Source of the DNA: Parascedosporium putredinis
Lineage: Eukaryota > Ascomycota > Sordariomycetes > Microascales > Microascaceae
NCBI GenBank assembly: GCA_949357655.1
Contig: CASHTG010000004.1
Coordinates: forward strand, 496,001 to 560,000
DNA length: 64,000 bases
Reading direction: 5' to 3'
Numbering within the stretch: the stretch's first letter is position 1; every line of letters starts with the position of its first letter. The notes beneath the pieces were generated by a model. That model was not told where the DNA came from, did no database searches, and was given only the letters and a program-made list of their open reading frames with translations. A program made the translations under genes and the position numbers. Below are positions 23,101 through 35,900 of the stretch, one piece after another.

Positions 23101-26100
23101 GGGGTTGGGGCAGCAAGAGCCGGACTTTGAGATTCGCTTAGGAGTCACGCTCAATAGCGCGTAGATCACTTGTGCGCCAAAGACTTGCAAAGTGGAGACA
23201 GCCAGTCTGACTGGGAGGGAGCCTGGCGGGGATGATCCATCACATGGCAAGTGGCCGCCATCGAAGATCGGGAACGAGGGAGGCGATGGAGGGGCATGAA
23301 AGTGTGGATCTGGTGATGGAGAGGACAACCGTGTACGAGTGAAGGCAAATGAGGAAACGCGGGAAAATGGATATGCACCCGCAGCAGGAGAGGGTGAGGG
23401 AGGGTAGAAGGAAGAGAGCAAGATGAAGGGAAGGCAGCCTCCACATGGTTCGACATTCCTCCGCGCTCCGTAGCATCGGGCACTCGCTCGAGCGGGTATG
23501 ATCAAGCGGTTCATCCTCGCTTCGTCTGTCTGATTCCACATCTGCAGATATCCACTTAGGCGGGATGTTCACTTGACAGCCGGCTGGTGTTTTGTCCACT
23601 GAGAGCCGCCTGGCTGCGGGGCACGCTGATTCCCTATTCTTCATCCGTGTCGGAGCGAATAGAAGGAGAGAGGAAAAAAAGGAGAGGAATATGGAAGGCG
23701 GCTGGGGACATCAGCGTCCTTGAGGTGGTATTCTCCGGCAATACTGGTATTCAGGAAACAACGGCCTTCAGATCGCGAAGTGATCTAGCACGCACGCTAG
23801 AAAAAGGTTTCTGGCTTCCCGTCCTCCCAGAACATAGACTTGAGAATGAGATCAAGGGATTACGGATGGGATAGGCACCTGGCGGGAGTTAACGGGCGTT
23901 CGTGTAGGTTTTGAAGGAGAGAAGGTTACCATACCGGCAAGGCACAGGCAACGAAACAAGCCACACTTGTCTCTGGCTGCCAGTCACCGACTTTCTCGAT
24001 CCTGTTAGTTGTTTAGGGGAAATGAGATAGATGCACGCTTGTGTCCGTCCGTTCCATCAGAAACAAGCATAGCATAGTCTGCGCCCTGTGACAGGGACTT
24101 TCAAAATAAGAACTAGGGCCGATGGCTGTTCGTCGAGGAGATGGGACTTCCCTTTCCCTTTCCCCAGCAAGTGGCCCAAGGGAAGAGAGGAGAAATTGAA
24201 GCAGAAGGGAGGAGATGCCAAATGCAGCCACCCGGCCGCCGGGCCGCTGTCGGAACGGCAAAACGCAGCAGCGAATGCTGGCAAGTCAATGGTACTGATG
24301 ACGAGAAGCTGTTGTTATTCACTCTTCTATCTGGCATCTGTGGGCCCCCCGGGATTGGCAGCCGCATGGGCCGGTTTTGTGAGAGGCCATCCCCATAGGC
24401 GTTATCGGGCCGGGGTCTCTACCCCTTTCTGTTGCTGCGAATGAGAGGCTGTTTGCGGCGTTGTCTGCCGGCGGATACTACTCAAGAAGGGAACAGGAGC
24501 CACCTTGCCTTCCGATCTTGGAAGGTACCTTGAATGTATGGGGGCGGGTCCACGAGGCATCCGGGCTCGAGGCTTCGACTAGGGTCACACTGCCAGAGGC
24601 GTGTTAGGACAAAAGGTCAAGAACGCCGAATGTCTGAAGAAGGAAAAGCAAGAGTCGAGGGGCAGAGAAGGAAGGAGAGAGCCTTGGCTAGAGCAAAGCA
24701 TAATAGCTATGCGATTGCAATTGGGCCGAACTGTGTGGGGAGAAAGCCTCAGGTCTTTAGAGAGATACAGATATTGTCGCGGGCGGGTTCATCACCCACC
24801 CCCTTGCTTCCAAGATGTCCTCGATCAAGCCACTCCAGTTTAAGCGAGGCGTGGCGATACGTGTGTTACGGGCGAGGGCTGCGACCGCCCGCTGACAGAT
24901 GTGTGTGTCTGTCGATCTCTTTTCGAGTATGGTGGTGAGAGCCATAGTCCAACTTGGAGGAGGACAGGACAAAAGAAGGGGGCAGAGGGGAGCGGAAACC
25001 GGTCAAACAGAAGGAGGATGGCATCAACAGAAGGACGAACGAGACGCCCAGTTGTTTAGAAAAGCCACGGACCACCTTTCACGGCTTGAACGCGTAGAGA
25101 AACGCTCACTGACCACGGTTAGGCTCGATTGTTCACGTTGGCAGTGCTTGTTCTGGTACCTCCTAATATCAGTGAGATTTGGTTCTACCGAAGAATATAG
25201 TGGAGTGTTAGTTGAATCTGTTGTTCTACGAAGCGACGAAAAGGATATTAGTGTTGTCACCTCCACCCCATACCTCAATGTAACCCAGACATGGGGAAGC
25301 CAGCCGAATTGCCAACTGAGTGGGAGTGATCTTTTAGCCGAGCGTGCTGGAGACTACCGGTTTTGAATGGAAGACATACGTCGTAGAAGGCGAGATTCTT
25401 CATGGAACGATAGGAGGTCAATTTCAAAGCCTGCTGTGGGCAAATATGTAAACAGGATAACGCCCAATGAGGGACTCGTCAGAAAAGGCAAAGAGGGGGA
25501 TGGATCGACCAATTTGGACGTTATGCGAATCCCCGCATGCAGTGGGTTTGACGTCGGCACGGGAGAGCCTCGCCACCCACATTCTTGTGACCGGGTTGCG
25601 GGTTGACTCGATTTCTCTCTGACATTATACATCAATGATGTACTGGCACTGGGCAAATGCTGTTAGTGAAGGGGTCCGCCAACAGACCTTGCCTGCTTGC
25701 CTGTCCGTCCACCAAAGTGCTTGGTTCGAAAGTTCGAGTGGCTGGCTTGTCCACTGCCCCGCACCAGTTTCTTTGCCCTTTTGGATAACCTCGAAAAAAA
25801 CGTGGGGCTTGTCCTTCAGGAACATGCAGGAGGACTAATTGGGACATATTCCTCAACCAGGCGTTTTGATAAAACAACCTAGTGACGACCAATCCCCCTA
25901 CCCTACCTTACCCTCGGCCGGCGAGGTGAAGGGACAGCAATCCGTGATGCTTGCTGGTTTTGGCAGCGTGTAGTCTACCAGTGTAAATCTGGCAGGGTGT
26001 TGGGGATATCATAGTGGGGTCCCTTTCATCGTCTCACCACTGGTAGCGAAAACGTACCTTCGATAGTTTGCTGTGTAGGTGTTGTCAAAACCTGATAATG

Positions 26101-29100
26101 AGGCTCACGAGGATAGATTGCCCGCTTCTCGCTCATTGCTCGCTTAAGCGAGAGCCTAGGCCACCGCCCGCTACCCAGTTTTTCTTGTTGCTTTCCATCT
26201 ATTTAGACTTTTCCATTTTCTTGGTCTCGCAGTCTCGAGCCGCTTCACGGCGATTTAGGGAAAAAGAGAGCATTCGGGCCCAGGACAAACCCTAAAAAAG
26301 AAGTCGGTATTAAGGGTGAGGGTTCTTTTCAAGCACGCCCCCTCCCTCAAACTCCAAATTATTTTCTATTTCAGGCTCGGATGTCTATTTTTGCGGCGTC
26401 GCAAAAGAAGATGAGGGTAACCTGTATATGAAATCGATATGCGTAAGGCTCCTCCCGAGATCCAAGGAGGGGCGGTAAAAAAGAAAAAGAAAAGAAAAGA
26501 AAAGCCTACGGCATTGCGTCTGGCGGTATCCTACCGGTGCAGCAAATATTCGCGGAAGGCAGTCAGTCATCTTTGAGATTTGAGAGAACAACAGCTAGCC
26601 TTTTTCATCTGGACTCGGCGGTGAGAGGGCCCGACAGGAGCGAAAACCACATCGTACACGGGTGTGCGTAGAGGTGATGAAAGGCGGTATCTCCGGATGG
26701 AAATCCGGGAGCGTCTTCAAGTCAGGTGACGATGTCAGTCTCCACCAGTCGAGGCTTCTTCTGACGGCCATCATCATGAGTAGGAGCATTTTTGCTTCTT
26801 CATATCCCCCAGGTTAAGGTTGCATCAAGAACGCACTCCACGGGGAAGCCGAGGACAGTCTGCGCTTGGGACTAGGGTGGGTGGTGGGTGGTGATAATAA
26901 TCGATGTCCCGAGTCAAGGCGATGAAATTGGCTCAGAGTAGTGGTATTCGTGTCAGTGCTTCTCTTCTCTGCCGAATTGGACTAACCAATAGCCAACGAT
27001 GTTCCATGGGCGAACCGACTAGCCGACAAGCTACGAAATGGGGAGCTGTTGATATCTCACATGTCAAACAGAGGCCGGAAGAGTCGCCGACACACTCCGC
27101 ACAAGGTCGGTTCTGCCTCAGAGCATGGGAATGGATGGACCTGCAAGCTAGAAAGAAGGGAACAGGGAAGGGATTTAGAGGGTGCGCCACCGTGCGGAGC
27201 CGAGATCCCTGACGAAATGGGTGGACGCAAAAAGTTGGAGAAGGCACATTCGTTGGATGGGGTAAGAGGGTAGCAAGGAAGGAGGGAAGCAGGACAGAAG
27301 GGCCTGTCTGTCATGCGGTAGTTGGAGCTTTCCTTCCCATCCAGGATTTTTAGGGACTGTGGGTTGCACTGGCCAATTGCCACTCGTGTCCTTGTCCTTT
27401 CTCACATTGAGCGAGCGAGCAGGTCTCCTTCATCTCCATTCCCGCTGCTACCTTCAGACAAGAATTTTTTTTACGGGCACGACGTCGAACCGCGCGCGCG
27501 AAGGGGTGGGGAACTCGACAGAAGAGGGGAGAGCCAGCCACACACACTCAGTCACTCACCCACACATCCGCAAGCTAAGCCAAACAGATCAAGGCATGTC
27601 CTCCCTGGCCTCTGGCCCCAAAGGCTTGAGAGGGTGACTCCGTTGAACCTGGCCCTTGCGGGCACCACATTACCAGTCCCGCAACTCCCCGCTCAATGAT
27701 TATCTGGCCAGAAATGGGGCTAGCGCACTCGCAGTGTCGCAGTGTGCAATGAAAATATAGTGCGCGCAGCACCACCTAACCATGGGTGAACGGGCTCTAG
27801 CAGTTCCAAAACATCCATACACCTCACACTTGATACGGGCTTGTTCATGTCTAAGAGCAGGTGTTACTTTGCGGGGTGTAGGTGTGTGGGAGGAGGGGAT
27901 TCCTTTTCCTTTCTCTTCTTTTCTTCTAAGTCGGCATCGCAAGCCGCGTCTTTCACCTCAGCCACCTAAGCTTCACCGGAACTCGGTACCAGATATTTGG
28001 CAAAGCCATATGTGGAGAGAAAAGCCAAGAACTGCTGATGTCGCAAACATTACACCACAAATATACGCACGACATACCCACGAGCTAGATGTCCATATCA
28101 CACAGAGACGCGCAAACACGCACCTACCTCTTCAAACCCCACTTGGTATGAATGTCTACCTCCAAGAGACCACAGGGAGAGCTTAGGATGAGCCATGTCC
28201 ATGATTCGGAGCGTAGACACAGCTTTAACTATGGTATGGACGCCGCGGATGTGTGCGCCGGAGTCTGTGTGTGGACGTTGAGGGTCTTCTCGGGGCTCTA
28301 GCTTGATCCGGCCGCTTGCTTTAACCCGAGTCGACGGCTTTAAAAACATAAAACCCATGAAGAGGACTTAGGATGGCCTTGGCAGCCATCCTCGGCTGAG
28401 GCAAAGAGGTATCCCCCAGGCACACATCCGAGGAAAGAAGGTCGATGTTCGCAACAATGTCACTACCCACTTGGCATGGCAGTTGCGAGGGAGCGGCATA
28501 ATAAGGAGCGAGGGTGGCTGCATCTCAGACTCAAAGGACCACCGGATCCTGCACTGCAGACTGGTGCAAGTCTGTCTCATGGATATTGAGCGATAGCTCA
28601 TCAACGCGCACGTAGATGCCCAGGCAGGCCTTTTTCTCAACAACCTTGCTCAGTGTACCCCCACTTCTGGACGCACCCGGGCAACTGAACTGGGCATGCA
28701 ACGCCCTGTTCGACGAACTTTTCATATCAAAGGTTCTTCGTTTTCCGGGGAGGCGTCACGGCAGAGGATTGCCCTGGAACTGAGGACCAGAGTTGTTTCA
28801 ATGCTGGATGGAAAGAAGGCCAGCAAATCATCAACCCCGGTTTGGTGACCTGCGTGCAAGAGGGCCTCGGTGGTGGGGAGGCGCCAAACCCGGCCTTGCC
28901 TCGGAAAATGCCACTCCAACCCTTTGTCTACCTAGAACTTGGTAGGAACGGTTCTCATATCCCCCATCTTTGTCGTCGTATGTGACTGTTGGTCCTTCTT
29001 CCCTCAAAAGCCGAACCAAAAAACCAAAAACCCCCATGTGCCCAGAGTTGAGCAAGCCATCAATCCATTGACCTTTGCGCCGTTGCGACGGTTTCGACTG

Positions 29101-31661
29101 CTGTGTGGCCCACTGTCATTGCAATACCAAATTAAAAAATGGCCCCATTTGGGTGTGAAATGAAGACTATTTTGACCGAACCAAACTTTGTCACGACGGG
29201 AACCCTAAGAAGAAGGAAATCTTAAAACAACAATAGCAGCACAGATAATATCTGAGGGAGCCAAAAACACGAATTGATCAGCATTGACAATTTGGGCAAG
29301 CAAGCCATCGCACAACTGTTTTGACCATAATCGACAAAACAAGAGCGGGTTCACCATGGCCGGTGATCTTACTGAGACTCGAAAGTGCCCCCTTCATCTT
29401 CCCGGTGAAGCAAGGGATAATTGATATCTCTTCGGGCCTCTTTGCACCGTCCCCTACCCTACCATAGTCTCAATAACATGTTCAAACGCCAATTTACCCC
29501 AGGACGGACGCATTCCTGTTGATGGGATGTGGTCGGTTTGGAAGATCAGGAGCCTAGTCTCGATTGGGAACGCCCGCTGGAGATCGTGAGGTGTCTAAGA
29601 GAGTGCGAAGAAGTGTGCAAGAGACCAAAAGACTTCCCGCACATCCGACGTCAACCACCACAACTTCGAAGTGTCGTGGAGCAGGGGTCTGTATGCGTGG
29701 ACATGTAAGATGCAGGTGGGGGAGGGTGTGTGTGGAGCAGACGCATCAACCACTTTAGCGCTTGATGCCTCGGCGTGTGAAAAGCAGAGAGAGAAAAAAG
29801 AAGCCTAAAAGAAAAAGAGAAAAAGGAAAGAGAAGAGCGAAGGAGAAGCAAAAAACCTGGAGACAAGGAGAGGGATCGATGCAGGGCCAGGTCCCACAGT
29901 TCGCGATTGGCTCCGGATTAGGACAGGCGCGTGTGTGTGCCTGACGGCTAGATCGCACAGAGCCAGCGGGAGGGTCAGCGTTACAGAGGATGAGAGGGGT
30001 ACCACACCTCAGTCCCTCCCATCTATCCAGTTGCCTCGAGCTCATTCGGCGCGTCCCTGCTTCCCCACCCCCTCGATTTACCGATCACCTCTGGGATTTT
30101 CCTTGTCCTCTAGATCGAGAAGGGCGTCGGCAACAAGGGAAAGAAGAGACGTAGCTGTGTCGTGAAAATGAGAGGAGGGGCGTGGCGTCCGTCACTGAAG
30201 CCCAACACCAGAGCAGAACACAAAACCTCAAGAAACCTTGTCCCTGGAAAGAGGAGAAGGGTCCTGGGATCAGCAGGGCCAGCCCAGCCCCCAAAGGCAC
30301 GTCACGCGCTAAGATGAAAGGCAAGTTGAAATGATGTGGAGTGCAGCATAGTGTATGTGCAATTGTCAGATCGCCACAGCTACGTGTGCCGTTAGTCTCT
30401 TTGAGGGGAGGGATCATCCTCCTCCCGGGAGGAGGGCCCTCACTCGCTTTCATCGCTCGCGGGTGAAGGATCATACCTCCACACGCAATACCCCAAATAC
30501 CGAAGCCAGCGCCGCAGGGCCGTCGCTTCTGCAAAATCATTCGGCTTTTGAGTCCGGTACGGGCAGCCGCCACCCCAATGCGCCAGCAGGGTCGTCCTCG
30601 GCGCTTCTCTCGCGGTGTAGGCTAGAGAGGAAAGGGCTCAAGGCCAAAGGAGAAAGCGAGCACACAAACTCAAGAGGTCAAGGATCTTCGTTGTCTCCCA
30701 TTCCTAGCCCACCAAGGCCGCAATAATGATGGGAAGCCTTGGGCAAGGACATGGCCGATGCTTTCGATTGATTTGCCCATGCACGTCGTACGTGCGCTGC
30801 CATCGTCCGCACCCTTCCATTGTTTAGGATTTTTTTCTTTTTTCCCACTCTCTTTACGCTTCGAGTGAGATTACGGCCAAGGAGAGCATAAATGGGTAAT
30901 CGGTATTCGCAACTTGACGTGGCATGATTCCGCTCGGTAACTCCAATATAATCGAGAACCCTTGCGTGTGCCCCAAGAAAAAGTAAACACGGTTCCGCAA
31001 GACAAGCTTCAGTCCGGTATAATACCCATCTTAAGGCCGTAAGGGGAAGCAATCGCCGGTAGTATTCCCAACAGAAGAGCGAGAGCGTGATATCCCTCGG
31101 GCCACTTGACGACGGGCGACAGCGCACCCCCTCCTCCCTCCTCACGCACACTCTTTTAGGGGTATCTCTTACGATATGGCTCGCGTACGGGGTACTTTTT
31201 TCCCCTTTTTGCCTTCTAGTCCTCGGTAGAGAGAACTAAAACGACAAACGGGCACCGACACAGACATAGGCTGGCCGCACACAGCTGACGGGAGGATGCA
31301 GGCTGGGAATGCGAAAAGTCCCTGTCCATCCTAGAACCATGCCTATAACACCGACATCTATGTGAGCTGACCAGGTGAAATTGGGAAAGAGCAAGAGTTA
31401 GAGCGTCATTCGGATCCGTAACCCAGCTCCTTTTGCGGGAGCTTCGATATAGCCGGCGCCCGCCTTGGTTCAGCTCCTTCGGCAATGACCGCCGAAAGCG
31501 CCTGAGGCCAGAGGGGAGGAAAGGGACCGAGATGGAAAGTAAGATTCAAAGGGCAAGCCTCCAGACGCGCCTGGCCGCCTTTCGCTCTTAAACACAGATA
31601 CACGCACGCATGCACACACAGGCGTAGAGGCACCAAGAGCCGTGGCCATTTCGCTTTTGGA

Positions 31662-32252
31662 CTAGACAAAGCAGCTAATACCTGAAGCGGCGATGGTGAG
31701 AAGTGCCTGGGCCACGGTAGGCGCCCGTCTGTGGCTTGTTCTAATGCTCATCGAGCGGTGCAGAAAATTAGAGTGCTTAAATCTGGGCAAGATCGACGTC
31801 ATTTCCTCTGGTCTCGGGAAAAGTTGTAATGGACCCCGAGCGCGGGCGGGGCTGGAGGGCCGGTCAAGCATGTAGCCGCATTCCCCGTCATCGTCGGCCA
31901 AAAGCCCCTCCTTCCTAATATCATCCTCCTGCTCCTCTCCGTTCTCGAGTTCCTCCATGGTGTGTGTGTGGTGTGGAGGAGTGGGTGAGAAGGAATGGGG
32001 TTTCACGGACTGGCTGATGGTGTGGGAGCGTCGTCGCCCAAGCACAAAGATAATATTGGGAAAACGATGAGGAAGCACCCCCGATGCGATGGACGTAGCC
32101 ACATATTCGTCCTGGCTTGCGAATGGCTTGGTCTTCTCCAACCTTGGGCGGTTGCTGCTATAGCTCGCCCGGTTGGTATTATGACTTCGCGGGCGTCGCA
32201 AAATGACTTCCATATGCTTCTGGAAGGCGGGAAGTGCTGGAAGTGTGGGCAC
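31662..32252 (-). CDS. Possible 5' exon of an unrecognised minus-strand gene
   Basis: An open frame on the minus strand. From its internal ATG (MEELENGEEQEDD) it reads as an acidic, then Ser/Pro- and Arg-rich N-terminus, continuing to RRAPTVAQALLTIAASG. There it meets a plausible donor (CAG followed by GTATTA). The composition resembles the cytosolic N-terminus of fungal membrane proteins, with IRKEGLLADDDG as the most protein-like piece. I could not find a convincing continuation downstream (31200-31660, minus strand), and no family is recognised. It may be a chance ORF. Confidence 0.2.
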   Translation of the reverse strand: MPTLPALPAFQKHMEVILRRPRSHNTNRASYSSNRPRLEKTKPFASQDEYVATSIASGVLPHRFPNIIFVLGRRRSHTISQSVKPHSFSPTPPHHTHTMEELENGEEQEDDIRKEGLLADDDGECGYMLDRPSSPARARGPLQLFPRPEEMTSILPRFKHSNFLHRSMSIRTSHRRAPTVAQALLTIAASGISCFV

Positions 32253-32893
32253 TAGTCTGGTCCACTGCCCCTGAGACGACCAGGGTTCTTGGAGAGACTA
32301 TCCGCATTCTGACCCCAAAGCCGTCTCTCCGTGCGCGTCTCCTCAACGCACTGCCAGCTGCAGGCCGCTAACGCAGTCTATTTTAACCGAGTCGCCCAGA
32401 ACGGTGTGCCTTGTGCGCGAATGGACAAGCCCAACTCTCAGAGCCCCAAAGAAGGGCGCCTCTGACTGGCCAGCCACCTGTGGGGAAAAGTCCCCAATTG
32501 AGCCACTGTTGCTGCTCTTGGGCCCCCAAAAGGCTAACGTCGTGATCGGCCAGAAGCGCCCGCCTCCAGCGCGAAAAGAAGCAGGTGAAGGATGCGAAGG
32601 GGGAAGAGGGAGATGGGGACGGGGGAGATGGATCAACACTCGCATCGCGTCGGACAAAGAGGGCCGCGAAATTTGACGATGTGGTTAAAGTTGGCGTTGT
32701 CGAAGTAAGGTGGGTGATACGACGCACCGCACACCTCTCTCCTGTGGCCATGCGGGCGCCCAGCAGCACAAGGTTGATTCCGATGAGCAACACCCGAGAG
32801 ACAGCATCTCGTTGTCAGCGAGTAAAAACTGTCCGTTGCAGACGTGATTTCTTGTCTGCCGGGCCGTTGGCAGAACGTACGCACATACGTCCT

Positions 32894-32924
32894 CACACAC
32901 ACACACACACATACACACACACAC
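32894..32924. repeat. CA microsatellite
   Basis: A nearly perfect (CA)n tract with one TA interruption. It creates a His/Thr repeat in a spurious + frame and a Cys/Val repeat on the minus strand. Confidence 0.9.
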
Positions 32925-35900
32925 GCCGCGCAGAAAGGGGTCGTCACACTAGCAATGCTTGTGTCTTGCGGTGGTGCAGCATCAATCGAGGGCCTGGTGC
33001 GATTGACCCATTGGATCAATGCCTTGGGACTTCTTTCCTCAGGCAGGCAGGAGGTACTTTGTATCCTTTGTGGGGTTGGTGCGGGGTCGTAGCCAGTTCC
33101 GCACGAATCCAGATGCAAGCATCCGAGTTGGGAGATCTCGTTGGTCACAGGGGTTGTTTGTGCTGGACGATTCCGAACCCTGCTCCCGAGGACAGGAAGA
33201 GGTGTGTGATACACAACGTCCTCAAAAGCTGCAGATCGGAAGACTGACAGGAGCAAGCGTCAAAGCCTCGATATATGCCCAAAGTATATCCTGTAAGATT
33301 ACATGAAGAAAGATTGTCATCTCTTTTCATGGATGGATGGGTAGCTGTCAAGCTTGAAGTCTGAGAAGACGACTACGGGACAGCAGGGGGTTGAGACCAA
33401 GCCAAGAGAACGCGATTCAGGTGTAGCAAAATCTAGTACTGACAAGGGTGAAAGATCCCCAAATCGCATGACCGAAACACAAAGATCGACCGAGTGTAAA
33501 ATATCAGACGAAAATCCCCATTGCGCGTAACCAGGCAAGGTCAATGCGAAAAGAGTACCCTTGAGAAGGGGAAAGCAAAAGAAGATTGGTGTTCTGCCCT
33601 TGGCCTGATTTCAGGAGCACTTGCTCTAGGTCTAGTGCGAATGCTGTAAGGCAGCGCACCAAATCAATGCCATAATATGAATCCCGTGAAGTACCGGCGC
33701 GATGCATGAAACTATTAGAGGGATTCCAACTCCTGAGAATCTGGAACGAGGCAATCAAGCCATCAAAACCGTTCCCCAAGAACTGGATACCAACATGGCC
33801 GGGAACCGTGGGGCCCATGGTCAGTCTAGGCCAAACTTGTTCAGTGCGCCGAACAGTAGGCCCCGTTAACCTCGCGCCGCCACCCGGCTTGATGGCGGGC
33901 GGGAGGCTGTGGAGAAAGCGTCATGTGCATTAAAAACATGAGACGACTCGAAGAAGACTCGTACTTCCCATTCAGCATTAAAGAGAGAAGATAAAAAAGA
34001 AGGGAAATTGAGACGCTAAAGCGATCGATAGAGATGGGTTGGTTCCCGCAGGCGAAGACCCCTCCATTGCCCTCCTGACATGTCCGTGGATCATTGAGAA
34101 ATGAGGAGGTACTAGGAGGTGCTTTTACTATTATTTCGGTAGCCTAAAATAGTGGTATTAAGCTAAAGCTGATCAATTGATCCCAACAATAAAGCCCAGT
34201 AAGGTGTTGTTGTTGGTAGTGAGAAGAAGCATGGCTTAAACTCGGTCTAAGCCGGCTGGGCTATTCCGGGACCACATAATTTGCTGAGGTTGTCGTTTGC
34301 TCCTGCTCGAGGCTATTTCCATCTCGTCCCCCTTTTCGTCCCTCAACTTGGCCCTTTTCAATGGGCTGCAAGGAACAAAGGACAGCATTTCAAGTCGGCC
34401 GGCTTCTCACATCACTGGTCCGTCGCTGCCCACAAGGTGGCCCACCAACGCTAGTCTAGGTTAAATTTCAAAACGCCTCTCACCCGGGTTGAGATGGATA
34501 ACTGCAGGAGCCACTGACCACGCCATGCGCTGCAAAGGAGGGGCCGGGTCACTGAAGGGCAAGGAGTCCTATCGCACTTGCCCCATAGGCTCGAGTGAAT
34601 TTGGGAAACAGCGCCCAGGGCTTACTTCCAAGTGGGAGCTGCGAGCTGTGACACACAGAGCACCGCTTGAGCCGGCTTCTCTTTCCCTCGAGGAAAGCAC
34701 GGGAACCGGATGGGGAAGACTGAGAGGGCCAATTTAGGCAAGACCACTTCACACTCCTGGCTAATTTTGGAGATATTCATGAGCCAACCACAAATCTGGC
34801 CAAGCCGGGACACGCTCATCTCAAAGGGCCAAGTACGTACCTCGGTACTCGCCAACGCTCAGACCTTTCCTTTCCTTCTTCTTCTTCTTGCGTCTCGGCT
34901 CCTTCTTCCCTCACTTCTCACTTGGGCTTGGTGATTTTGGGGAGCAAGCGCTGATAATACAGGACAGGGACGCCAAGTTGAGCAACCTGCTCCGACGTGG
35001 ACTAGGTAATAGTGTGATATTAGATCCGGATATGGTGGGCACGAGCAAGAGCTTGTGGAAAGGGCCAGGGTGTATGGTCCCGGCTCGTCCACCCATGCTG
35101 GTGTCAACTAGAAGACGCCATCCACGCAGTGTTCGTCTCGCCTCTGACAGGATAGCCCTGCCTGTGCGGTTTTCCCGCCCAGATGGCAATCGCAGGGTCC
35201 CGGAATGAGAGCCGGAATAGAGGAAGGCGGTCTTCAGAGGCAGAACCAATTTCTTTACCCCATCTGCGAGATTGATTGTCCCATCAAAACTTGGTATGGA
35301 CGGCGCCTGCCCTTCGTCTTGCGGGAAGGGAAATGTGTTCTTTCATGCTGAGCGCAACAAAATGATCGTTTGCTCTTCCCTTATGCTATCAATTTTTTGG
35401 GGAGGGGAGGGCAATAATACCAACCCACTATAGTTTCTTCTGTCCTGTAAGAGGTTCCTGCTTTTGCTCTGCCTCAACCATCCTTCCTCACCTCTCCTGT
35501 TCGACGACTGTGCATCAATTGCGCGCCTCCCCGAATTTTGACTCGGCCCTTGGTAGCCCCCTGCCTCGTCTCCTCCCACCCTACTTGTAAAAGAGAGAGA
35601 AAAAGGACAAAAAAGTCTCGTGTCGTCCATCAGACTTCGAAAGTCCCTTTGACCGTGCATGCCCTGTCGTGAGTGGGCCCTCCTCGCTTGACCCAAGACC
35701 CGAACGACAATAGCTCAAACAGCGTCGCTTCCTCTAGCATCCACATCCTCGCTCATCAGCACCGGCGCTCTCTGACAAAGCCTCCACCCCACTGCGACAT
35801 CGCCCTACCTCACGGTCGCGGAACCCGTGGCCTGTCTGAATACCAAGGATATCCTGGGTACGCCGACGCTCATTACCGTTGCCTGTGGCCGTGGAACTGG

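Noticed and set aside
32585..33256. Overlapping ORFs of 207-220 codons on both strands
   Set aside because: Both run through the CA/TG microsatellite (His-Thr or Cys-Val repeats) and show no homology-like segment.
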